A stretch of 64,000 bases of DNA, taken from contig NZ_OUNR01000001.1 in the NCBI RefSeq assembly GCF_900403705.1, positions 186,001 through 250,000 on the forward strand. Direction: 5' to 3'. The stretch's first letter is position 1, and the number at the start of each line of letters is the position of its first letter. The position numbers and the translations under genes are program-made. Positions 18,942 through 26,075 of this stretch are shown here, piece by piece. The notes beneath the pieces are model-generated. The model was not told where the DNA came from, ran no database searches, and saw only the letters and a program-made list of their open reading frames with translations. The stretch is from Nitrospira lenta. GTDB lineage: Bacteria; Nitrospirota; Nitrospiria; Nitrospirales; Nitrospiraceae.

Positions 18942-19472
18942 CTATCGATTACAGGCTTCGCCGCCACATCCGCCCATTCCTCCACCGGATCCCATCCCTT
19001 CGCCCTGTCCCATCGCCCCATGACCATGCTCTCCGGCAAAACGCCGCTCGTATTGGATGATCGACCAGATCTCTTCATCGGTGAGCTGATCGCCGAATCC
19101 GATCATGGCCGTGCCGGGTGAGCCCTGCTTGATCACCCAGAACACCTCGCCTTCTGTCCGATGCCGCCAGAATCCATGGCGCTGAAAATTGCGCGGCGAG
19201 GGATCGAGGCCGACGGCCGCCATGCCGTTGCCCGATCCGTCTTTGCCATGGCAATTGAAGCAAGTGCCTTTCCCGTTGTAGAGCGCCTTGCCCTTCTCGG
19301 CGATCTCGGCGGAATCCGGCAACGGACTCGCCAATGCGCGCGCTTCCGCCAGCTTGTCGGCCGGCACCAGCGGCGACATCCCCTGGCGCTCCGCCGCCGA
19401 CAATGCCGAGGCGCTCACGATGCCACACGCCACAACAACCGACAGGATACGCATGATTGTCATGGGTGCCAT
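18942..19472 (-). CDS. Monoheme cytochrome c with Gly/Met/Cys/His-rich tail
   Basis: ATG 19472 (MAPMTIMRIL) follows GAGGAACGGG at good spacing, 8 bp after the ppk2 stop. The protein has ~176 residues: signal peptide (MRILSVVVACGIVSASALSA), one heme-binding CFNCH in KGTCFNCHGKDGSGNG, and a Met ligand candidate in the GTAMIGFGDQL region. The C-terminus is an unusual low-complexity tail rich in Gly, Met, His and Cys (GHGAMGQGEGMGSGGGMGG...CGGEAC), suggesting a second metal site. It is a periplasmic electron carrier. Confidence 0.85.
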   Translation of the reverse strand: MAPMTIMRILSVVVACGIVSASALSAAERQGMSPLVPADKLAEARALASPLPDSAEIAEKGKALYNGKGTCFNCHGKDGSGNGMAAVGLDPSPRNFQRHGFWRHRTEGEVFWVIKQGSPGTAMIGFGDQLTDEEIWSIIQYERRFAGEHGHGAMGQGEGMGSGGGMGGCGGEACNR

Positions 19473-19480
19473 CCCGTTCC

Positions 19481-20542
19481 TCACAAATCAAGCTCCACCA
19501 TCTTGCGATGAAAACGCGTGGTGATATTGGGGTCCGGCGTCAGGCGGATCTGCGTCTCTTCTTTGCCCTTATAGGGCAGAAGATTCAACACATACCGCAA
19601 GCTCTCCAGCCGCGCGGACTGCTTGTCATTCGCCTTCACAATGATCCAAGGGCTGAAGGTCGCGTGCGTTTTGCTGAACATTTCCTCTTTATAGCGCGTG
19701 TAGGAATCCCAGAGTTCCTGCGCTTTCTCATCGACCGGGCTCAGCTTCCACTGCTTGAGAGGATTCTGTCTGCGCGCTTCAAACCGCTTCGCCTGCTCAT
19801 CCTTGGAAATGGAAAACCAGAACTTGATGATGGTCACCCCATCTTCATAGAGCATATGTTCAAACTCGGTGACCTGCTGCAGGAAGCGTTGATGATCTTT
19901 TTTACTGCAAAATCCCATCACCGGTTCGACCACCGCGCGGTTGTACCAACTGCGGTCGAAAAACACGATCTCGCCCTTGTTCGGCAATTGCCGAATATAG
20001 CGCTGAAAATACCATTGGCCTTTTTCTTCATCGCTTGGCTTCGGCAACGCGACCACGCGCATCGCACGCGGATTCAGGTGCTCGGTAAAGCGCCGGATCG
20101 TGCCGCCCTTGCCGGCCGCGTCGCGGCCTTCGACCAGAATCGCAATCCGCTGGCCACTCTCCTGCACCCACCGTTGCAAGCGAACGAGTTCGACTTGAAG
20201 CTGCCGCAGTTCCTGCTCATACAGCAAGGTCTTGCGCACATCCTCCAGATCGACCTCTTTCCGCTTCAGAAGCGCCAATAACCCTCTCCGAGTATTGATG
20301 CGGATCAAGTCGTCATCCGTCAACGTGTGGCCGACGACACCGATCGCATAGGCGATCTGATCGACGGCATTGCTCTGTCCCTGGCGATAGCCATCGCCCA
20401 GCTTGGGAATCGCGGTCGGAATGTCTTCCAATTCAGCAGCCAGCCGCGCGCGGTCCGTATCGGCTGTCGCGTCCCCATTCCGTTCGGCCAGGCGCGCTTT
20501 TCTATTCTTCGCTTTTCCCATCGCCTCATCTCCAGCAGCCAT
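19481..20542 (-). CDS. ppk2: Polyphosphate kinase 2 (PPK2 family)
   Basis: ATG 20542 (MAAGDEAMGK) has GGAGG upstream and removes an unrelated leader. The protein has 353 residues. Walker A is ILVEGRDAAGKGGTI; the PPK2 signature DRSWYNRAVVEPVMGFC and the lid region KFWFSISKDEQ are intact. It transfers phosphate between polyphosphate and nucleotides (NDP/NTP). The ~120-residue N-terminal extension is typical of longer single-domain PPK2s. It is the first gene of a pair with the monoheme cytochrome c. Confidence 0.93.
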   Translation of the reverse strand: MAAGDEAMGKAKNRKARLAERNGDATADTDRARLAAELEDIPTAIPKLGDGYRQGQSNAVDQIAYAIGVVGHTLTDDDLIRINTRRGLLALLKRKEVDLEDVRKTLLYEQELRQLQVELVRLQRWVQESGQRIAILVEGRDAAGKGGTIRRFTEHLNPRAMRVVALPKPSDEEKGQWYFQRYIRQLPNKGEIVFFDRSWYNRAVVEPVMGFCSKKDHQRFLQQVTEFEHMLYEDGVTIIKFWFSISKDEQAKRFEARRQNPLKQWKLSPVDEKAQELWDSYTRYKEEMFSKTHATFSPWIIVKANDKQSARLESLRYVLNLLPYKGKEETQIRLTPDPNITTRFHRKMVELDL

Positions 20543-20888
20543 GACAGTCCTCCACGTTAGACTCGGCCCCTGAATCAGAACGCCACACGGCAATCACATT
20601 CAGCGCCACTCATGATGTATGCCGGCAGGCCCTTCACGAACGCGCCGGCAACCAGATTCGTTCCACCGATTTATCCCGCCACGGCATAGGTGCCGCATAC
20701 CCCTACAGGAATATTTGCAGCTTGCACTCCGGCAAGCAAGTCTTTTAACGGAGTCAGATGGTCCTCCGCCACATGACGTGCGCCTACTCTTTGGCCGCTT
20801 TCGCTGCGAGACACTGACGCCACACAGCCCGAACAGTGAGACATCATTCGTGACTTGCGCTCCGAGAAAGAGACCTCCCGCGCGTGCG
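20543..20888. other. 346-bp intergenic region
   Basis: Spacer between ppk2 and the triheme cytochrome gene, both minus strand; it should hold the ppk2 promoter. The frames in it are short, overlap on both strands and have no ribosome site or recognisable domain. No repeat or RNA gene was seen. Confidence 0.4.
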
Positions 20889-21899
20889 CTATTTCGGCCC
20901 TTTGAATGCCGTCTTCAAATACGCCATGACATCGGCCACGCCCTGTTGCCCGATGGTCAGGCCCCAATAGGGCATGTTGGCGGACTTGCCCATCGCGGCA
21001 CCGCCGTGGTTGATCATATTGTAGAGATATTCCGTCGGCACTTCGCTGAAATTGATATTGGCGTGAATCGCGGGCTTCGGTTCAAGAGTGGCTGCGGCTG
21101 GGCCATCACCTTTGCCGGTCGCGCCATGGCATTGCATGCAGTATTCTTTATAAATCACTTTGCCACGCCCCGGGCTGGCCTTTGCAAATTCCGGTGCCGT
21201 CCAAGGTTCATAATATTTGAAGTCCGAGACACCCTGCGCGGCGAGATAGCCGATGACTGCCCGCAATTGCGGCTCGGTGGCGTCGGCCAGAAATTCGCCG
21301 GTGTGGATGATGAAATCCTGTGGGTTCTGGCCGAAACGGAACAGCCAATCCATGTTGTACCGCTGACCGGCTTTCTCCAACGCGATGCTCTGCTGTCCGC
21401 CGATGAGTTTGCCGTTTTCTTCGACCGTATGGCAGCCCAGGCAGGCATGCGCTTTGTAAGCCATCCCGCCGAACGTCACTTCATACTTGGAGACCTTCGC
21501 TGTGTCGAACGCCCCGACCTTCACCCGAGAATCCTTGTTGTGCTCGGCCAGGTAATCGGCAATCCCGTTGGCTTCGGCCTCCGATACCGTCACATGCTTG
21601 TGCACTTCTTGCGACTGATCCCATCGATACCCTTTGACATACAACGGCGCTTCTTTGCCAGTCAGCCATCGAATCAACCAAGCCCGGTTGTACTTGCTCC
21701 CCGCCCAGATGAGATCGGGCGCCTTGAGATTGAACCGGGACTCTGCCTGGCCTTCCATCCGGTGACATTGGACGCAGTTCTGCTGAATCAGCTCCTTCGC
21801 CTTCGGCTGATCGGCTCCGAACAGTACAGGAGGAGTCGACATCAGCCCCACCAACGTCAGCAACGCCCCTCCGACAACCACGCTCCGTCTCACGTTCAT
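20889..21899 (-). CDS. Triheme c-type cytochrome
   Basis: ATG 21899 (MNVRRSVVVGG) has GGAAAGGAG upstream. The protein has 336 residues with a signal peptide and three heme c sites: CVQCH (42-46), CLGCH (~153) and CMQCH (~253), each in a separate cytochrome c-like domain. The first two domains resemble dihaem electron carriers, and the last is a class I domain with the ending typical of cyt c subunits (VADVMAYLKTAF). It follows the diheme cytochrome gene by 38 bp and probably accepts electrons from the Mo oxidoreductase system. Confidence 0.85.
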   Translation of the reverse strand: MNVRRSVVVGGALLTLVGLMSTPPVLFGADQPKAKELIQQNCVQCHRMEGQAESRFNLKAPDLIWAGSKYNRAWLIRWLTGKEAPLYVKGYRWDQSQEVHKHVTVSEAEANGIADYLAEHNKDSRVKVGAFDTAKVSKYEVTFGGMAYKAHACLGCHTVEENGKLIGGQQSIALEKAGQRYNMDWLFRFGQNPQDFIIHTGEFLADATEPQLRAVIGYLAAQGVSDFKYYEPWTAPEFAKASPGRGKVIYKEYCMQCHGATGKGDGPAAATLEPKPAIHANINFSEVPTEYLYNMINHGGAAMGKSANMPYWGLTIGQQGVADVMAYLKTAFKGPK

Positions 21900-21937
21900 G
21901 ACCGCTCCTTTCCTCTGTGGTGAACGCCGTTCTTCCG

Positions 21938-22555
21938 CTACTTCGTCAGTAACCATGTGTGCACATCGGCAATATCCTGCTGACTCAGCACCGATCCCCA
22001 GGCCGGCATCGGCCCTCGCCCGTGCAACACCGTTTCCCAGAACAGGTCGTCATGTTTCAGAATCGGATTCTTCGCCAGCTTCGGTCCCATGCCGCCGGTT
22101 GCACCGGCGCCATGACAGGCCTGGCAATTGTGTTCGAAGATGCCCGCTCCTCTTGTTGAAACGCCGACGAGCGGACCGGTGTCCGCCGGCTCTTGCGTCA
22201 GCGGCTCCGCTGGGCTCGACTCATGATCGAGCGGCGGCAGATGATCCGGCGCAGCCGGGTGATAGCGGGCGGACAGGTACCGCACGAGCAGGTCGGCTTC
22301 GTCGTCGGAAATCTCCGCTCCCCACTGTTTCATTTTGTCGACCGTGGCCAGCCAGCGGTCTTTCGGCAGGCGCTGTTGAGAGACCAGATCAGGACTATGG
22401 CACACCGAGCAACGCGCGATGATCAGTCCTTCGGCGCGCGGCGCCAGCGCGGCGCTCACCGACGCCAGGTCGTCTTCCTGCGCCGCCGTCATCGCGGCCA
22501 CCCCTGCCAGTCCCAAGACGAACAGGCCGATGAACGGAAGGATCCGCATCGTCAT
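21938..22555 (-). CDS. Diheme c-type cytochrome
   Basis: The start ATG 22555 (MTMRILPFIGL) overlaps the upstream molybdoenzyme stop as ATGA. The protein has 205 residues: signal peptide, CSVCH near residue 45 and CQACH near residue 140, separated by an acidic/Pro linker. The layout matches the small cytochrome subunit of cytochrome-linked sulfite dehydrogenases (SorB/SoxD-like) in gene order, but two hemes instead of one make that assignment tentative. Periplasmic. Confidence 0.85.
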   Translation of the reverse strand: MTMRILPFIGLFVLGLAGVAAMTAAQEDDLASVSAALAPRAEGLIIARCSVCHSPDLVSQQRLPKDRWLATVDKMKQWGAEISDDEADLLVRYLSARYHPAAPDHLPPLDHESSPAEPLTQEPADTGPLVGVSTRGAGIFEHNCQACHGAGATGGMGPKLAKNPILKHDDLFWETVLHGRGPMPAWGSVLSQQDIADVHTWLLTK

Positions 22556-23736
22556 AAGACCACCGTCACAGTGGCCCGATCCCATCCGTTCCACAAAAAC
22601 CCGCTGGGATTCCACGGACTCGCTTGGGGTTGAACCTGCCCCACCGCATCCGTCGCACGACAGAGGATCGTCACCGCACCGGCTGCCGTGGGCCTCCAAA
22701 GAAACTGCCATTGCCGCCATGCGTAGGGCTCGTCCTCGCCGACTAGCCGAGCCTGCTCCCAGGTCTTGCCGTCATCGAACGAAAGCTCCACGGTCGCGAC
22801 AGAGGCTTCTCCGCTCCACGCCACGCCCTGCACGGTGACCGGCCCCCGTCCGACTTGATCGCCATTTGTCGGCGAGGCGATGAGCGATTTCACCACCATT
22901 GCTTCGACGGGAACCATCGAGGTCCCCGGCAGACCGGAGTTCGGCTGAATCGCCGTGACCGGCACGCGATAGGCCGTCTGCATGTAGTAGCCCTTGGCTT
23001 CATTCGCCTGCACGGTGATCTCCGTCAGCCACTTGGTGCAGGAATCCGCCATCCAGCCTGGAGTCATCACCCGCAGCGGCGCGCCATGCAGCAGCGGCAA
23101 GGGCCGCCCGTTCATGTCATAGGCCAGGATCGTATCCGGATGAACGGCTTTCTCCAGCGGAATGCTTCGCGTAAACAATGGGACAGACGACACCACCGGA
23201 CGATCGGCGCCTTGAAGCTGCACATGCTTCGCGGACGGCCGTATGCCGGCCTTGGCCAGCACGTCGCGCAATCGCACGCCGGTCCATTGTGCGTTCCCAA
23301 CCGCGCCGCGCTCCCATTGCACGCCCGGCACTTTCGGGCGATGGAACGCGCGCCCGTTGCCGCTGCATTGGACCATAGCCGTAATCGTCACCTGTTCGAA
23401 TTCTTTAAGATCCTTGAACGTGAGTTCCAACGGATGTGCGACCAATCCTCCGACATGCAGCCGCCAATTGGCCTCCGCAATCAATTCAGGCGCAGGCGGA
23501 CCGAAATGACTCCGCACGAAAAACCGATGATTGGGGGTCAGATAGGACGTGAATTCGCGCACCGGCGTTTCCGCATCGTACGGTCGCATCACGCGCACGG
23601 TCTGCGGGCCGGTTTCCGGCGAGCTCGCCTGCTGAGCCTGCGCCGGTCGTACCTGACGCCAGGCCGCGAACCCGCCGATAATTTCGGCCATCCGCTTGAA
23701 CAGTGTTCGACGAGAGGATGACACGGACTCACTCAT
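22552..23736 (-). CDS. Sulfite oxidase-family molybdopterin oxidoreductase (Tat-exported)
   Basis: ATG 23736 (MSESVSSSRR) overlaps the OsmC stop by ATGA. The protein has 394 residues: a twin-arginine signal (SSRRTLFKRMAEIIGGF), then the sulfite-oxidase Mo-cofactor domain with the molybdenum-ligand Cys124 in AMVQCSGNGRAF, and a C-terminal Mo-co dimerisation domain (Ig-like) with the ELSFDDGKTWE motif. It lacks a cytochrome b5 domain, so electrons must go to the cytochrome c genes downstream, as in SorAB or SoxCD. Sulfite or a related sulfur oxyanion is the inferred substrate; other members act on different sulfur compounds. Confidence 0.88.
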   Translation of the reverse strand: MSESVSSSRRTLFKRMAEIIGGFAAWRQVRPAQAQQASSPETGPQTVRVMRPYDAETPVREFTSYLTPNHRFFVRSHFGPPAPELIAEANWRLHVGGLVAHPLELTFKDLKEFEQVTITAMVQCSGNGRAFHRPKVPGVQWERGAVGNAQWTGVRLRDVLAKAGIRPSAKHVQLQGADRPVVSSVPLFTRSIPLEKAVHPDTILAYDMNGRPLPLLHGAPLRVMTPGWMADSCTKWLTEITVQANEAKGYYMQTAYRVPVTAIQPNSGLPGTSMVPVEAMVVKSLIASPTNGDQVGRGPVTVQGVAWSGEASVATVELSFDDGKTWEQARLVGEDEPYAWRQWQFLWRPTAAGAVTILCRATDAVGQVQPQASPWNPSGFLWNGWDRATVTVVL

Positions 23737-24146
23737 GAATGGACTCCGGTGGTATGAGGATTGAGCTGGATCGTGACGGCGGGAGCGCCGGACAGGGATT
23801 GGTGCACCGTGCACCCGTGGGCGACCTTCAACAAGCGCTCTTTCATCTCCGGTGTGAGGCGATGCGGCAACCGGATCGCCAACACCATCGTCCCCACGCG
23901 ATGAGGCCCTTCGGCCATCTCCCACTCGGCATCCACCGCCAGGCCTTCGCGCGAAATGTCATGCCGCGCGCAGAACTGACCGACGAAGTAGCCGACGCAG
24001 CCGGCGACCGAACCGACAAAGAGTTCGACCGGACTCATCCCCGCATTGTGGCCGCCGTCTTCTTCAGGCTGATCGGTCACTACCCGATGCCGACCGCTAG
24101 TAATGTCGTACCGTGTGCCGCCGTGATAGGCCACCGTAAGATTCAT
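23733..24146 (-). CDS. OsmC/Ohr-family protein
   Basis: ATG 24146 (MNLTVAYHGG) has GGAGG 7 bases upstream; the longer frame has no family signature. The 137-residue protein has both redox Cys of the OsmC fold: one in VAGCVGYFVGQ and one in VAHGCTVHQSL. These proteins reduce organic hydroperoxides, or act as sulfur-carrying proteins when placed in sulfur gene clusters. Here the ATGA overlap with a sulfite-oxidase-like gene favours a sulfur-related role (inference). Confidence 0.85.
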   Translation of the reverse strand: MNLTVAYHGGTRYDITSGRHRVVTDQPEEDGGHNAGMSPVELFVGSVAGCVGYFVGQFCARHDISREGLAVDAEWEMAEGPHRVGTMVLAIRLPHRLTPEMKERLLKVAHGCTVHQSLSGAPAVTIQLNPHTTGVHS

Positions 24147-24192
24147 CGCGCACCTCCTGACTACGCCCGATGACCGCCTGACAAGCGACGGT

Positions 24193-25050
24193 TCAATAGG
24201 GTATATCCGCCGGCTTGCCGCCCTTCGGCCAATCATGCTGCTTGCCGGGGACATCCGGACGCGGCTGACTGTTGACATAGGCCGCCACATCGACGGCTTC
24301 ATCGTCCGTGAGTGTCCAACCCCAGCCTCTCGGCATAGTGGACTTGATAAACGACGCCGCGACCGTGACGCGAACCATCTCAGCCGCAATCGTGTAGGAA
24401 TGCGGACCCCAGACCGGCGGCGCAGCCCTCGTCCCTTGGCCGTCCGCTCCATGGCAAGACACACACTTCACGGCAAACTGTTTTTTTCCATTCACGGGAT
24501 CAGGAATGTGACTGGAGGTTAAGCGTGGGATCCCACGCCAGGGCACCGCACTGCCCGGCGGGACGTTTTGCGACAACCACTCGATGTAGGCCACGACAGC
24601 CTGCAACTTAGAACTATCGGGGGGAAGGGCTTTGCCGTTCATACTGCGCTCGAAACATTCATTGATGCGATCCGCCAGCGTCATCTGCCGGTCCACCCGC
24701 GCCCGATACTCCGGATATAACCGGCTGATGCCCACAAAAGACGCGGCGTTCGGATTCCGGCCGGCATCGAGATGACAATTCGTACAATTCAGCCGATTGC
24801 CCACATAGGACCGCCCATATTCCTGCGTATTGGCGATGATTTCGTAGCCCAAGCGGATCTGTTCCCCTCGCTGATCGCCCGGGATCATCTGCGGCGACGG
24901 CGGCGCAAACAGCATATCGGCGGATGTTAACCCGTCACCCCTGTGGCCGGACTCCAGGGCCGAAACGGCCTTGGGGGTCGGCGTGCACCCACTCTCGCCA
25001 ACCAGTAATCCAACGACAATGACGCAGCAGGTCCAAAGAGATAGCCGCAT
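24193..25050 (-). CDS. TsdA-like diheme cytochrome c lipoprotein
   Basis: ATG 25050 (MRLSLWTCC) gives a signal peptide ending in lipobox VGESGC, so it is anchored as a lipoprotein. The 285-residue protein has two heme sites, CTNCH and CVSCH. It shows the arrangement characteristic of thiosulfate dehydrogenases: RLNCTNCHLDAGRNP, SRLYPEYRAR, a DRINECFERSMNGKALP stretch and a VWGPHSYTIAAEM segment after the second heme, ending VAAYVNSQPRP. The known TsdA reaction is 2 thiosulfate to tetrathionate. The heme-1 Cys ligand should be checked. Gene and function are inferred from motif order. Confidence 0.8.
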   Translation of the reverse strand: MRLSLWTCCVIVVGLLVGESGCTPTPKAVSALESGHRGDGLTSADMLFAPPSPQMIPGDQRGEQIRLGYEIIANTQEYGRSYVGNRLNCTNCHLDAGRNPNAASFVGISRLYPEYRARVDRQMTLADRINECFERSMNGKALPPDSSKLQAVVAYIEWLSQNVPPGSAVPWRGIPRLTSSHIPDPVNGKKQFAVKCVSCHGADGQGTRAAPPVWGPHSYTIAAEMVRVTVAASFIKSTMPRGWGWTLTDDEAVDVAAYVNSQPRPDVPGKQHDWPKGGKPADIPY

Positions 25051-25060
25051 AAGCGCCTCG

Positions 25061-25279
25061 CTAGCTTTTTCTCCCAGCAGTGATGGGACAGGTATTGATT
25101 CCGAATACCCTCCACAACGGGCAAAATCCAATGGCGCCCGTCACCAGCGCAATGGTCCCAACCACCAGCGCCACCCCGGTCCCCACCGGCGGTAACTCCG
25201 CAAAGGCTCCGATTCCAAGCGCCAGAATACCAACGATCATCCGAATGGGTCGCTCAATTCCACCCACGTTACATGTCAC
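25061..25279 (-). CDS. DUF2892 (YgaP-like) inner-membrane protein
   Basis: The 72-residue protein starts at GTG 25279 with AGGAGG 8 bases upstream (MTCNVGGIERPIRMIVG). It has two hydrophobic helices with a short loop and ends in GINTCPITAGRKS, the pattern of DUF2892, which is fused to rhodaneses in YgaP. The stop is 10 bp before the TsdA-like start, so the two are probably one operon, again pointing to sulfur handling. Confidence 0.85.
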   Translation of the reverse strand: MTCNVGGIERPIRMIVGILALGIGAFAELPPVGTGVALVVGTIALVTGAIGFCPLWRVFGINTCPITAGRKS

Positions 25280-25375
25280 AATGGCACCTCCTGGTCTGAG
25301 AGAAGCATGAACTCTGTGCTATCGGCTGGTTGGAGGCACGGCGGCTGAAAGAGATTCGTCCGAACGTCACCCCAC

Positions 25376-25741
25376 CTACTCCTGCCGGAACGTCCGCACA
25401 TAGGCTAAGACATCCCAGATTTCGTCGTCTGATAACGCCGTGCGCCATGCCCCCATCGCCGTATTCGGTTTGCCGTCGTGAATTCGCTTGAAGAGGCTGC
25501 CATCTAACCGGCTCTGTATACTCGGTGAGGTCAGATCGGCCGGCAAGGGAACGAGATGCAGTCCCCTCGTTCCCTTGCCGTCGATCCCATGGCAGCGGAT
25601 ACAGGTATTGGAATAGATTTCTCGACCGGTCACCGCGTCATATTCTTTCCCCGACGCGGGAAGTTTTTTCAATTCGCCGCCGCCAAACCCCACTGACGCA
25701 ATCCCGATGAACACGCACAACATGATTCCAACAACACGCAT
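25376..25741 (-). CDS. Monoheme cytochrome c
   Basis: The 121-residue protein has a short signal peptide and one heme site, CIRCH, followed by GIDGKG, with an ending typical of class I cytochromes (DDEIWDVLAYVRTFRQE). Candidate axial Met lies in NTAMGAWR. A 15-bp inverted repeat (25541-25555 / 25566-25580, 10-bp spacer) lies inside the coding sequence around DGKGTRGLHLVPLPAD. It is the first gene of the cytochrome cluster in minus orientation, 96 bp upstream of the DUF2892 gene. Confidence 0.85.
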   Translation of the reverse strand: MRVVGIMLCVFIGIASVGFGGGELKKLPASGKEYDAVTGREIYSNTCIRCHGIDGKGTRGLHLVPLPADLTSPSIQSRLDGSLFKRIHDGKPNTAMGAWRTALSDDEIWDVLAYVRTFRQE

Positions 25742-25841
25742 AGCACCTCACCTGTTCGTGAGGAGAGTAATGCGAGCGATGTGCCACCAGCGTGGAAGTC
25801 AGGCGAGAACGCTATTCAATAATCCCAGCAAGTTAGCTTCT

Positions 25842-26075
25842 CTATCTGGAAGACAGATGAACGCGCGAACGCCAACTGGTGAGAAACACCCCACACCGGT
25901 TCTCACAGACAGTCCCAGGATGCCCCAATGCGATGCGATCGGCGAAGGTGACTTTGATGTCGGTCTCGGCATAAATCTTCGCTTTGGATTGCCCAACCTG
26001 CATAAATCCACCCTGGGCCTGCCCCAGTCGGCGAATGAAGAAATACCAAATGGAAAAGGATATCTTCTTATTCAT
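25842..26075 (-). pseudogene. ftsH: Remnant of ftsH (membrane AAA+ protease)
   Basis: ATG 26075 overlaps the phosphoketolase stop by ATGA, then reads [18 protein letters not shown], like the first helix of FtsH, and AKIYAETDIKVTFAD, like the segment just before the FtsH AAA module (usually followed by VAGVDEAK). The whole periplasmic domain and second helix are missing, and the frame ends 29 residues after TFAD with no Walker A, B or zinc site. This is an internally deleted, truncated copy, most likely inactive. A short new protein cannot be excluded. Confidence 0.6.
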
